A DNA stretch of 8,723 bases from Udaeobacter sp046731855 (GTDB lineage Bacteria; Verrucomicrobiota; Verrucomicrobiia; Chthoniobacterales; UBA10450), in NCBI GenBank assembly GCA_046731855.1, contig JBKPLX010000125.1:1-8723 (forward strand), given 5' to 3'. Position 1 is the first letter of the stretch. Every line of letters begins with the position of its first letter. The position numbers and the translations under genes were made by a program. Below, piece by piece: positions 1-6,648 of the stretch. Below the pieces are notes generated by a model. That model had not been told where the DNA came from, did not search any database, and saw only the letters and a program-made list of their open reading frames with translations.

Positions 1-1490
1 TGGCGACTCAATCGTCCGCATGGACAGGAGAGAAGCCTCGTAAAGCGGGAAATGGCGCTGGCCGAGGTTCGGCGGCACGAAGCGGCGAAAAGGTTGTTCC
101 CATTTCGCACACAGGTTCTGCGCAGGATATTCACCGTACGCCGCCGCATAGCGTCGAGGCAGAACAAGGCGTACTTGGGTCGATGCTGCTTTCACCGCGG
201 CAAGCCATTGCCGAATGTGTTGAAAAAATTAATGAGCAATATTTTTACGTCCCGGCTCACCAGACGATCTACAATGTCCTCGTCGATCTTTGGAACGCTG
301 GACAGGCAATTGACTTGATCACATTCACGCAAGTCTTGCGTGACCGAAACCTCCTCGAAAGCGTGGGCGGCGCGGCATTTGTCACCAGCTTATTTACGTT
401 CGTCCCGACGGCTGCGAATCTCGAGTACTACCTCGAGATCGTTCGCGATAAACATATCCTGCGCCAAATCATTTCGGCCGCCACTGAGAGTGTGCGGCGC
501 GCCTATGAAGAGCAGGACGAAGTGAACAATCTGCTCGACGAAGTGGAACAGACCATTTTCGCCGTGGGCGAAGACCGTTTCAAAGGTCAGATGCTCTCGA
601 TGAAAGACCAGGTAATGGAAGCGATCGAAGCGATCGAGAAGCTCTACGAGCGCAAAGGCGGTATTACCGGCATCTCCAGCGGGTTCGTCGAATTCGATCG
701 GATGACCAGTGGCTTGCATCCCTCGGAAATGATCGTGATAGCTGCGCGGCCGAGCATGGGGAAGACAGCGCTCGCAATGAATATTGCTGAACACGTCGCC
801 ATCAACGAGAAGCTTCCGGTCGGCGTCTTTAGCCTGGAGATGAGCAGCCAGCAACTTGTGCAACGGCTGCTTTGTTCGCGGGCGCGTGTGAATTTGCAGA
901 AAGTCCGCGACGGCTTTCTCGGCGAGCGCGATTTCCCGAGTTTGACCGCAGCTGCTTCAAAACTGGCGGAAGCAAAAATTTTCATCGATGACAGCGCGAG
1001 CCTTAGTATTCTCGAATTGCGTGCGAAGGCCCGCCGGCTCAAGGCGCAACAGGATGTGCGACTTATCATTGTCGATTACTTGCAGTTGCTGCGATCGACA
1101 TCGCGCCGTGCTCAGGATAATCGGCAGTTGGAAATCTCCGAAATTTCCGCGGGGCTAAAAGGGCTGGCCAAGGAGCTGAAAATTCCAATCGTCGTAGTTG
1201 CGCAGTTGAATCGACAACCGGAGCAACGTTCCGGCGGCAAACCGCGTTTGAGCGATCTGCGCGAATCGGGCTCAATCGAACAGGACGCCGATCTCGTTGG
1301 ATTGCTTGTCAGGCCGGAGATTTACGAAGAAGACGAGGAGGCGCGCGCGGAAAAAGCCGGTGAAGCCGAACTGATCATCGCCAAGCAGCGCAATGGCCCG
1401 GTCGGTGAGATTCCGCTGACGTTCCTGAAAGAGTTCACCCGTTTCGAAACTCGCGCGCGCAACGTGGAGGAGCCCCAAGAAGCGTTTTGA
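1..1490 (+). CDS. dnaB: Replicative DNA helicase DnaB, 5' end cut by the window edge
   Basis: Hexameric replicative helicase that unwinds DNA at the fork and recruits primase. The frame stays open to the left edge with no in-frame ATG, GTG or TTG, so the methionine at 183 is internal. The diagnostic DnaB N-terminal motif PPHSVEAEQGVLGS lies upstream of it at about 141-182. 495 residues are visible. Bases 1-2 are the last two bases (TG) of a codon, so the start could be the codon straddling the edge or lie further out. The N-terminal helical domain is followed by the RecA-like domain: Walker A ARPSMGKT (741-764), the FSLEM motif (about 828-842), Walker B IIVDYLQLL (about 1065-1091), AQLNRQ (about 1200) and a C-terminal AKQRNGPVGE motif (about 1380). 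The C-terminus is intact and there is no intein. About 46 low-complexity Gly/Ala/Ser/Arg/Lys-rich residues precede PPHS, longer than in E. coli DnaB. Identity is very secure; the start is unknown. Confidence 0.96.
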   Translation, partial: ATQSSAWTGEKPRKAGNGAGRGSAARSGEKVVPISHTGSAQDIHRTPPHSVEAEQGVLGSMLLSPRQAIAECVEKINEQYFYVPAHQTIYNVLVDLWNAGQAIDLITFTQVLRDRNLLESVGGAAFVTSLFTFVPTAANLEYYLEIVRDKHILRQIISAATESVRRAYEEQDEVNNLLDEVEQTIFAVGEDRFKGQMLSMKDQVMEAIEAIEKLYERKGGITGISSGFVEFDRMTSGLHPSEMIVIAARPSMGKTALAMNIAEHVAINEKLPVGVFSLEMSSQQLVQRLLCSRARVNLQKVRDGFLGERDFPSLTAAASKLAEAKIFIDDSASLSILELRAKARRLKAQQDVRLIIVDYLQLLRSTSRRAQDNRQLEISEISAGLKGLAKELKIPIVVVAQLNRQPEQRSGGKPRLSDLRESGSIEQDADLVGLLVRPEIYEEDEEARAEKAGEAELIIAKQRNGPVGEIPLTFLKEFTRFETRARNVEEPQEAF

Positions 1491-1563
1491 GATAGGCGGT
1501 TCAGCCGAACCCGCCCTTCCCGCGCGCGATCGCATCCAACACGGCGCGATTGAGGCAATCGCC
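1491..1563. terminator. Convergent dnaB/tkt intergenic with two weak hairpins
   Basis: This 73-base gap separates the converging ends of dnaB and tkt. Two hairpins are visible. One at 1495-1515 has stem GGCGGTTC, loop AGCC and a 3' arm GAACCCGCC with one bulged C. The other at 1546-1562 pairs GCGATT with AATCGC around a 5-base loop. Neither is followed by a T-run on either strand, so they are not classic intrinsic terminators. Their position between two gene ends makes a role in ending transcription or protecting 3' ends possible but unproven. Confidence 0.3.
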
Positions 1564-3552
1564 CTACCTGAGTGATCTAGCGGCATCAATCACATGCTGC
1601 GCGTCGATCCCGAGCTCTTTCATCACTTCGGGACCAGGCGCGCTCAAGCCGAATCGATGGAGCCCGACCACCTTGCCATCAAGGCCGACGTATTGATACC
1701 AAATTTCGGTCACGCCAGCTTCGATTGCGACGCGTTTCCGACATTCGTTAGGTAAAATCTCCTCGCGATATTCTGAAGGTTGACGATCGAAGCGCTCGAA
1801 GCACGGCATGGAGACAACGCGCACGCCGTCGCCGAGCTGTTGTGCCGCGGCCAGCGCGTGCTGCAATTCGCTCCCGCACGACATGATGATTAGGTCGAGT
1901 TTTCCTTTCTCCTTTCTCGCAATGTAACCACCGCGCAACACGCCCTCGCGACGCAATTTCACCTCGATATCGTTCAACATCGGGACCGTTTGGCGCGTGA
2001 GCGCGAGAAAGGTAGGCCCATCGACTCGTTCCATGGCCGCCACAAACGCGCCCGCAGTCTCTTCAGGATCGGCGGGTCGAATCACATCAATGTTCGGTAT
2101 CAACCGAACCGAGCTCACCGTCTCCACAGGTTGATGCGTTGGACCATCTTCACCGACGCCGATGGAATCGTGAGTAAAAATGTAAGTATTGGGAAGCTTC
2201 GCCAGCGCGGCCAGCCGAATGGAAGCGCGGCAATAATCGGTGAACACCGTGAACGTTGCCCCCGATGCGCGGAACAGTCCGTGATATGAGATGCCGTTTA
2301 GAATCGCGCACATCCCATGTTCGCGAATGCCGAATCGGATGTTGCGTCCGCCCGGGTTATCCCGATTGAAATCGCCGCCGCCCTCGATGTAGTTCATTGT
2401 CGATCCGTACAGATCGGCACTGCCACTCATGAGCAACGGCATCGCTTGTGCAATGGGCTGCAATACTTCCCCTCCAGCTTTTCGCGTCGCTAGCTTCGCA
2501 TCCTTGGGAAAATCAGGAATCTTCGAAAAAAGGTCCGCGGGAACTTTTCGCTCCAGTCCGTCATCGAGGATTTTTGCCTTGTCAGAATTTTTCGTGCGCC
2601 ACGCGTTGTAGGTTTGTTCCCACTTCTCATAGTCCGCGAGCAGCCTCTTTTTGTGTTCGGCAAAGTAGTCGTATACATCCTTCGATACGAAATAATGTTC
2701 GTCGGGTAATCCGAGCGCCTTGCGCGCTGCATCCACATATTTCGCGCCCGCTTCCCCATGCGCTTTGTACGTTCCTGCTACTTCAGGAATGCCTTTGCCG
2801 ATGAGTGTGTGTGCGATGATGAATTGCGGTTTCCCGTTGTCGCGCCTCTTCGCCACGTTCAACGCATCGAGAAATTGTTGCATGTCGTGGCCGTCAATGT
2901 CCTGAACATCGAAGCCGTATGCCTGCATGCGTTCTCCGGTGTCTTCGCTCTGCGTTTCCTTCGCCGGGGCGTCCAGCGTGACTGCATTTGAATCGTAGAT
3001 GTAAATCAGATTATCGAGACCCCAGTGAGCGGCCAGCGCGCACGCCTCGGAGGCGACGCCCTCCTGCATGTCGCCGTCACTACACAAACAGATCACGTGC
3101 TGATCGAAAATCTTGTGCTCGTCAGTGTTGAAACGCGCCGCCGCCATTTTTGTGGCGACGGAAATGCCCACCGAGTTGCCGACTCCCTGCCCCAACGGCC
3201 CCGTCGTGCATTCCACGCCGGGCGTATCGCCGAATTCAGGATGGCCTGGTGTTTTGGAATGCAATTGCCGGAATCGTTTGATTTCCGACATCGGCAAGTC
3301 GTAGCCGCTCATGTGCAGCCACGCGTACAAGAACATGCTGCCGTGCCCGCCCGAAAGAACGAAGATATCGCGATTGATCCAACGCGGTTTGTCTGGATTG
3401 TACTTTAACGCATACCCATAAAGCACGGCGCCCATTTCGGCGCAGCCGAGTGGAAGTCCGAGGTGACCAGATTTCGAAGCTTCTACAGCGTCCATGCACA
3501 AACCGCGTGCCTGATCCGCCGCCTCAGAGAGAATTTTGATATTTAGACTCAT
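1564..3552 (-). CDS. tkt: Transketolase
   Basis: Thiamine-diphosphate enzyme of the non-oxidative pentose phosphate pathway that moves two-carbon ketol units between sugar phosphates in the cytoplasm. The 662 residues nearly equal the E. coli enzyme. Against what I recall of E. coli TktA, the active-site residues fall in register: H30, H70 and H104 in the N-terminal part; a ThDP/metal motif SDGDMQEG (158-165, Ser for the first Gly of GDG) with N189; H265; the catalytic glutamate E411 in the IREHGM motif; H461, D469, H473 (motif GEDGPTHQPVE) and R520. The pyrimidine-binding and C-terminal domains are complete. The ATG at 3552 begins a natural N-terminus (MSLNIKILSEAADQ), but the leader is pyrimidine-rich with no Shine-Dalgarno match. 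It is transcribed alone, convergent with dnaB and divergent from the DUF697 gene. A DXS or other ThDP enzyme is excluded by length and motif spacing. Confidence 0.96.
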   Translation of the reverse strand: MSLNIKILSEAADQARGLCMDAVEASKSGHLGLPLGCAEMGAVLYGYALKYNPDKPRWINRDIFVLSGGHGSMFLYAWLHMSGYDLPMSEIKRFRQLHSKTPGHPEFGDTPGVECTTGPLGQGVGNSVGISVATKMAAARFNTDEHKIFDQHVICLCSDGDMQEGVASEACALAAHWGLDNLIYIYDSNAVTLDAPAKETQSEDTGERMQAYGFDVQDIDGHDMQQFLDALNVAKRRDNGKPQFIIAHTLIGKGIPEVAGTYKAHGEAGAKYVDAARKALGLPDEHYFVSKDVYDYFAEHKKRLLADYEKWEQTYNAWRTKNSDKAKILDDGLERKVPADLFSKIPDFPKDAKLATRKAGGEVLQPIAQAMPLLMSGSADLYGSTMNYIEGGGDFNRDNPGGRNIRFGIREHGMCAILNGISYHGLFRASGATFTVFTDYCRASIRLAALAKLPNTYIFTHDSIGVGEDGPTHQPVETVSSVRLIPNIDVIRPADPEETAGAFVAAMERVDGPTFLALTRQTVPMLNDIEVKLRREGVLRGGYIARKEKGKLDLIIMSCGSELQHALAAAQQLGDGVRVVSMPCFERFDRQPSEYREEILPNECRKRVAIEAGVTEIWYQYVGLDGKVVGLHRFGLSAPGPEVMKELGIDAQHVIDAARSLR

Positions 3553-3590
3553 GGAAAAGGAAGGAAGATTTTTGATTTCAGTTTAAAGAT

Positions 3591-3634
3591 TAGAGACGTG
3601 AATCTCTATATGGCCGAACATTTGCGTTCGACAA
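3591..3634 (-). promoter_or_regulatory. Possible tkt promoter overlapped by a palindrome
   Basis: Read on the minus strand, TTGTCG (3629-3634) and TATAGA (3605-3610) are separated by 18 bases, each matching the sigma-70 hexamer consensus at four of six positions. Transcription would begin near 3598, leaving a leader of roughly 45 bases before the tkt ATG. An interrupted palindrome TAGAGA-N6-TCTCTA (3591-3608) overlaps the -10 element and the predicted start, where a repressor could sit. The promoter is a pattern match only; the palindrome is seen directly, but its function is inferred. Confidence 0.35.
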
Positions 3635-3681
3635 TGTATTTTCCACTGCTGAGCTATTGGACGCCGGTAAATCCGAAGATC

Positions 3682-3686
3682 GGAGG
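3682..3686 (+). promoter_or_regulatory. Shine-Dalgarno GGAGG that favours a GTG start at 3699
   Basis: GGAGG lies 12 bases upstream of an in-frame GTG (3699-3701). This is somewhat long spacing, but it is the only clear ribosome-binding site at a gene start in the window. The alternative in-frame start, TTG at 3657, has no such motif and would place GGAGG inside the coding region. Confidence 0.5.
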
Positions 3687-3698
3687 ACTACTTCACCC

Positions 3699-4856
3699 GT
3701 GAAAACGCCATCGCTGCTCCAGGTTGTCGAGCGGCTCGAACGTCTCGCAGGCAGATTGCCTTCCAAGATCCGAAAAGCTGTTCTCAGCGAGCTCACCCCG
3801 CTGAAGCAATTATTTCTCCAGCAACGCCCGCCGCGTTTTCTTTTTGCCGGCTCAGCGAAAGTACCTGCCAGGAAAATCATCTCCGCCCTCTTTGGCTCGG
3901 CCGAATTCGCGGCCCCAAATGCTGTTGCCCCGCTTTGCCGCTGGTTCGAGGTCGACTTTCCCGAGAGAGGAAAGATTTCGTTCATTGATGTTCGCGGGGT
4001 TGACGATTCCGCGGCCATTCACGTCCGGGACGAACTCAAATATCGCGCGGCAGATATCATTTTTTTCATTCGTGATGAGCCAATCGCGCACGAGCTGGAG
4101 AAGCGGGAATTGGCCGGCTTAAGCAGTTATCTCAGCTGGAATGAGACATTGGAAACGGATCGCAAGATAATCGAGATCATCGTTCCGCCGTGGGAGACGA
4201 TCATTTCGCGCGATCACAACGGCTTCGCTGCAATACGCGACGAACGCGCAGCCGGATCGAGTCTCGCGAGACGCAGCGAGTTTTTGGAAACGTTGCGGCT
4301 GGTTCCTGTGGATAACGATCAGGGATTTGAACTGCTCCCTGCGGAAGCGCGCCGTCTTATGTCGATCCTCGCACGCGAGTTGCCGAATGAAGCACGGATG
4401 GAGATGATCCGGATATCGCGAGATCGCGAAGGGCAGCGGGAAGTGGCGCAGCTTTTGGTAAAATCTACGACCGCCGTCTGTACGGCCATCGGCGCGCAGC
4501 CGATTCCGCTCGCCGATCTGCCGATTCTGACCAGCCTGCAACTGATGATGGTTTCTGGAATCATGTATGTAAGCGGCCGGGAACGCAGCCTGCGTGCTTC
4601 GGCGGAATTCGCCGGGGCCCTCGGTGCGAACGTTGGCGCAGCGATGCTCCTGCGCGAAGGCGCCCGCGCGATCCTGAAATTTTTTCCGGGCTGGGGGAAC
4701 GTCGTATGCGGCCTGGTCGCAGGCTCGGGAACGTACGCGATTGGTCGCGCTGCGACAGCGTACTTTATTGAAGGCGTCTCGCTAAAGGATGCGCGTCGCA
4801 CTTATTTGAAGAGCCGGAAAACACGGCGCCGCCGGGAATTGGAAGAAGCTCAATGA
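3699..4856 (+). CDS. DUF697-type membrane protein with degenerate GTPase domain
   Basis: Role unknown. With the GTG start the protein has 385 residues (399 from TTG at 3657). The N-terminus is a basic amphipathic helix (1-40). Next comes a G-domain-like stretch: strand FLFAGSAKVPARKI (47-60) sits where a P-loop would be but lacks GKS/T; IDVRG (96-100) keeps the DxxG of G3; strand ADIIFFIRDEP (118-128) follows; and the position expected for NKxD has none (IIEIIVPPW, 157-165). The C-terminal part (about 258-357) resembles the DUF697/YcjF family: a conserved-looking AIGAQPIPLADLPILTSLQ segment, hydrophobic Gly/Ala-rich helices likely to enter the membrane, then a very basic tail (KSRKTRRRRE, 371-380). 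Known relatives pair a GTPase with DUF697; here nucleotide binding is probably lost, so it may be a pseudo-GTPase scaffold. The family call is by recognition. It may be monocistronic: 171 bases separate it from rsmA. Confidence 0.75.
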   Translation: MKTPSLLQVVERLERLAGRLPSKIRKAVLSELTPLKQLFLQQRPPRFLFAGSAKVPARKIISALFGSAEFAAPNAVAPLCRWFEVDFPERGKISFIDVRGVDDSAAIHVRDELKYRAADIIFFIRDEPIAHELEKRELAGLSSYLSWNETLETDRKIIEIIVPPWETIISRDHNGFAAIRDERAAGSSLARRSEFLETLRLVPVDNDQGFELLPAEARRLMSILARELPNEARMEMIRISRDREGQREVAQLLVKSTTAVCTAIGAQPIPLADLPILTSLQLMMVSGIMYVSGRERSLRASAEFAGALGANVGAAMLLREGARAILKFFPGWGNVVCGLVAGSGTYAIGRAATAYFIEGVSLKDARRTYLKSRKTRRRRELEEAQ

Positions 4857-4917
4857 GCGGACGCGAAGGCGTTCGCAATGCTCGGATCATATCAGGCTTA
4901 TGCCTAGTATGTCCCCC

Positions 4918-4983
4918 CGTGAATAACTTGTGAATAAAATTGCTCGTTCCTGCATATTTTGTTCACACGATTTTGTGAACAAA
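4918..4983. repeat. Cluster of four TGTGAAYAA-like sites, two forming an inverted repeat
   Basis: The 171-base gap between the DUF697 gene and rsmA contains CGTGAATAA (4918-4926), TGTGAATAA (4929-4937, 11 bases on, about one helical turn), TTGTTCACA (4959-4967, reverse orientation) and TGTGAACAA (4974-4982). The last two form a perfect inverted repeat, TTTGTTCACA-N6-TGTGAACAAA (4958-4983). The 9-mers differ from the DnaA box (TGTGGATAA on this strand) by one or two bases. The inverted repeat could also be an operator for a dimeric regulator of rsmA. It is not a classic terminator, because no T-run follows on either strand. The repeats are seen directly; the bound protein is unknown. Confidence 0.6.
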
Positions 4984-5027
4984 GGGACTAATTTCGACAG
5001 GCGCGCCGCGCGTTTGCGAACCTCAGT

Positions 5028-6383
5028 ATGAAGCTCTCCGACATTCGGGCGACGCTTCAAGAAATACACGTCTCACCAGTCAAGACGCTCGGCCAAAATT
5101 TTCTGCACGACCAGAACCTTGCGCGATGGATCGTCGATCAAGCGCAGATTAGTTCGGACGATTACGTCCTCGAAATCGGACCCGGTTTGGGAGCGTTAAC
5201 AAAACTCCTTCTTGAGAAAGGCACGCGCGTTCTCGCAATCGAAAAAGATACACGCCTCGCTAATTTCTTACGCGAACGTTTCCGCCACAAGCAACTGGAA
5301 GTGCTCAACATCGACGCACTCAAATTCGATGCGCGCACCTTGTTTTCCCATCGACGCGTGAAATTACTTGGCAATCTTCCGTATAACATTTCGAGCGCAT
5401 TGCTCTTGAAGTTTCTTGCGCAGCCGAGCCCTATCTCGCTATGGTTGTTTACATTACAAAAGGAGATGGCGATGCGCCTTTCGGCGGAACCATCGACTCA
5501 TGATTATGGGTCTCTTACATTGCGCATTCAATTGGGGCACCGCGTAAAATATCTGCGCACCGTCGCAGCAACGGTATTCTTCCCGCGACCGGACGTTGAT
5601 TCCGCGGTGGTGCGGCTCCTCCCGCGGGACCCTCAGGAATTGCCTGCGCATGATGAAGAGTTACTTGTAAAATTGATTCGCCTTGGTTTTTCTCAGAGGA
5701 GAAAGCAACTAAGAAAGTTGCTTCGGGAACGAGTCGACAACTGGGACGCTCTCTCGCGGCATCTCAACGTCGATCCCAAAGCTCGAGCTGAAGAGCTCTC
5801 GTTACTTCAATGGATCGCCCTGGCGAATTTCGTCGCTCCGCCGCCGTCCCCGGACATGCGCCTGACGAACAATGAGCGTTTTCCAGTCGTCGATAAAAAT
5901 GACAGGATTCTGCGGGATGCCAGCCGCTCCCAGGTGCATGCGAATAACTTGCTCCATCGCGCCGTTCACATCCTGATTTTCAACCCGGCAGGCGAAGTCT
6001 ATTTGCAGCAACGTTCGCGCTGGAAAGATCGGCATCCTCTGAAATGGGACTCGAGCGCTGCTGGTCATGTAGGCGCTACGGAAAGCTACGATGAAACAGC
6101 TCGGCGCGAACTGAAGGAAGAATTAGGAATAGGTGTTCCTCTCAGAAAAATTTCAAAGCTCTCTGCTTCAGAACGCACTGACCAGGAGTTCATCTGGCTT
6201 TATCGAGGCGAAGTTGCCGACAACTTATCGCCAAATCGAACAGAGATTGAAACAGGCGCGTTCTTTCCTGAGACGGTCATCGATGGTTGGACCGCAGCGC
6301 GACCAGAAGACTTTGCGCCGGGATTTATCGAATGCTGGAAAGTCTATCGTCAGAAAAACTGCAATCGCGGCGCGCCTACTTAA
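5028..6383 (+). CDS. rsmA: 16S rRNA dimethyladenosine transferase RsmA (KsgA) fused to a Nudix hydrolase domain
   Basis: The N-terminal part (about 1-268) is RsmA/KsgA, which uses S-adenosylmethionine to dimethylate two adjacent adenosines near the 3' end of 16S rRNA late in small-subunit assembly. Visible motifs are TLGQNFL (20-26), SAM-binding EIGPGLG (49-55), IEKD (71-74), NID (94-96), the catalytic NLPYNIS (116-122) and FFPRPDVDSAV (184-194). After a Pro-rich linker (270-276) comes a complete Nudix domain (about 280-440). Its box matches GX5EX7REUXEEXGU exactly: G346, E352, R360-E361-L362-K363-E364-E365-L366-G367-I368. The HRAVHILIF and WDSSAAGHV surroundings resemble the YfcD/IPP-isomerase-like Nudix branch; the substrate is unknown. 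RsmA alone is usually about 260-290 residues; this protein has 451. M277 (5856) could be an internal start for the Nudix part but has no Shine-Dalgarno. The ATG at 5028 also lacks one. Confidence 0.93.
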   Translation: MKLSDIRATLQEIHVSPVKTLGQNFLHDQNLARWIVDQAQISSDDYVLEIGPGLGALTKLLLEKGTRVLAIEKDTRLANFLRERFRHKQLEVLNIDALKFDARTLFSHRRVKLLGNLPYNISSALLLKFLAQPSPISLWLFTLQKEMAMRLSAEPSTHDYGSLTLRIQLGHRVKYLRTVAATVFFPRPDVDSAVVRLLPRDPQELPAHDEELLVKLIRLGFSQRRKQLRKLLRERVDNWDALSRHLNVDPKARAEELSLLQWIALANFVAPPPSPDMRLTNNERFPVVDKNDRILRDASRSQVHANNLLHRAVHILIFNPAGEVYLQQRSRWKDRHPLKWDSSAAGHVGATESYDETARRELKEELGIGVPLRKISKLSASERTDQEFIWLYRGEVADNLSPNRTEIETGAFFPETVIDGWTAARPEDFAPGFIECWKVYRQKNCNRGAPT

Positions 6384-6618
6384 ATCCGACAAACTTTCTC
6401 CGCGGCAAACGGCGTAGAGCGGTTTGCTTGAATTTTCGCGCGGCACGTCTGGCTTTCAGTTTGCCGCCATAGACACTATCGCTAAACATCTTGGTTACGA
6501 TTTTGTCTCCACGAAGGAAGTGGACTTGAAAGCCGTGTGTCTGTTTCTTGGCGCGCGTTTTTGTGTCGATGCGGCGAATGTTCGCCTCCGAATCAGGATT
6601 AGGACGTCGTCTTCGCAT
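6376..6618 (-). CDS. Small basic AP2-domain-like protein
   Basis: An 80-residue, strongly basic protein. Its core reads as a miniature AP2/integrase-type DNA-binding fold: a strand around NIRRIDTK (13-20), a strand THGFQVHFLRG (27-37), a strand KIVTKMFSDSVYGG (39-52) and a C-terminal helix rich in Ala, Lys and Arg (53-70). The pattern RID-(x)n-THG-x-V-(x)n-K-x-FSD-x-x-YGGK-x-KA is one I recognise from short AP2-like proteins of Planctomycetes and Verrucomicrobia; function there is unknown, nucleic-acid binding presumed. The ATG at 6618 is the only standard start after an in-frame TAG just upstream and has no Shine-Dalgarno. A GGAGG (minus strand, 6589-6585) sits 5 bases before an ATT codon (6579-6577), close to where the conserved core begins. 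It lies 30 bases downstream of the transpeptidase gene on the same strand and overlaps the rsmA end by 8 bases. The family call is from memory. Confidence 0.68.
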   Translation of the reverse strand: MRRRRPNPDSEANIRRIDTKTRAKKQTHGFQVHFLRGDKIVTKMFSDSVYGGKLKARRAARKFKQTALRRLPRRKFVGFK

Positions 6619-6648
6619 GAAGCGAAACTAACTGAACAATTTCATCAA

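Noticed and set aside
52..318. Plus-strand reading frame of 88 codons at the left edge
   Set aside because: It is an alternate frame of dnaB, whose own frame holds the conserved N-terminal motif here.
4878..4907. Nine-codon leader-peptide-like frame upstream of rsmA
   Set aside because: No Shine-Dalgarno, no regulatory codon run and no attenuator structure; likely chance.
4958..4983. Inverted repeat as an intrinsic terminator of the DUF697 gene
   Set aside because: The stem is AT-rich and no T-run follows on either strand; a protein-binding site fits better.
4857..5027. Replication origin as a firm call
   Set aside because: The 9-mers are only near matches to DnaA boxes, and no dnaA, dnaN or clear AT-rich 13-mers are seen; kept only as a hypothesis.
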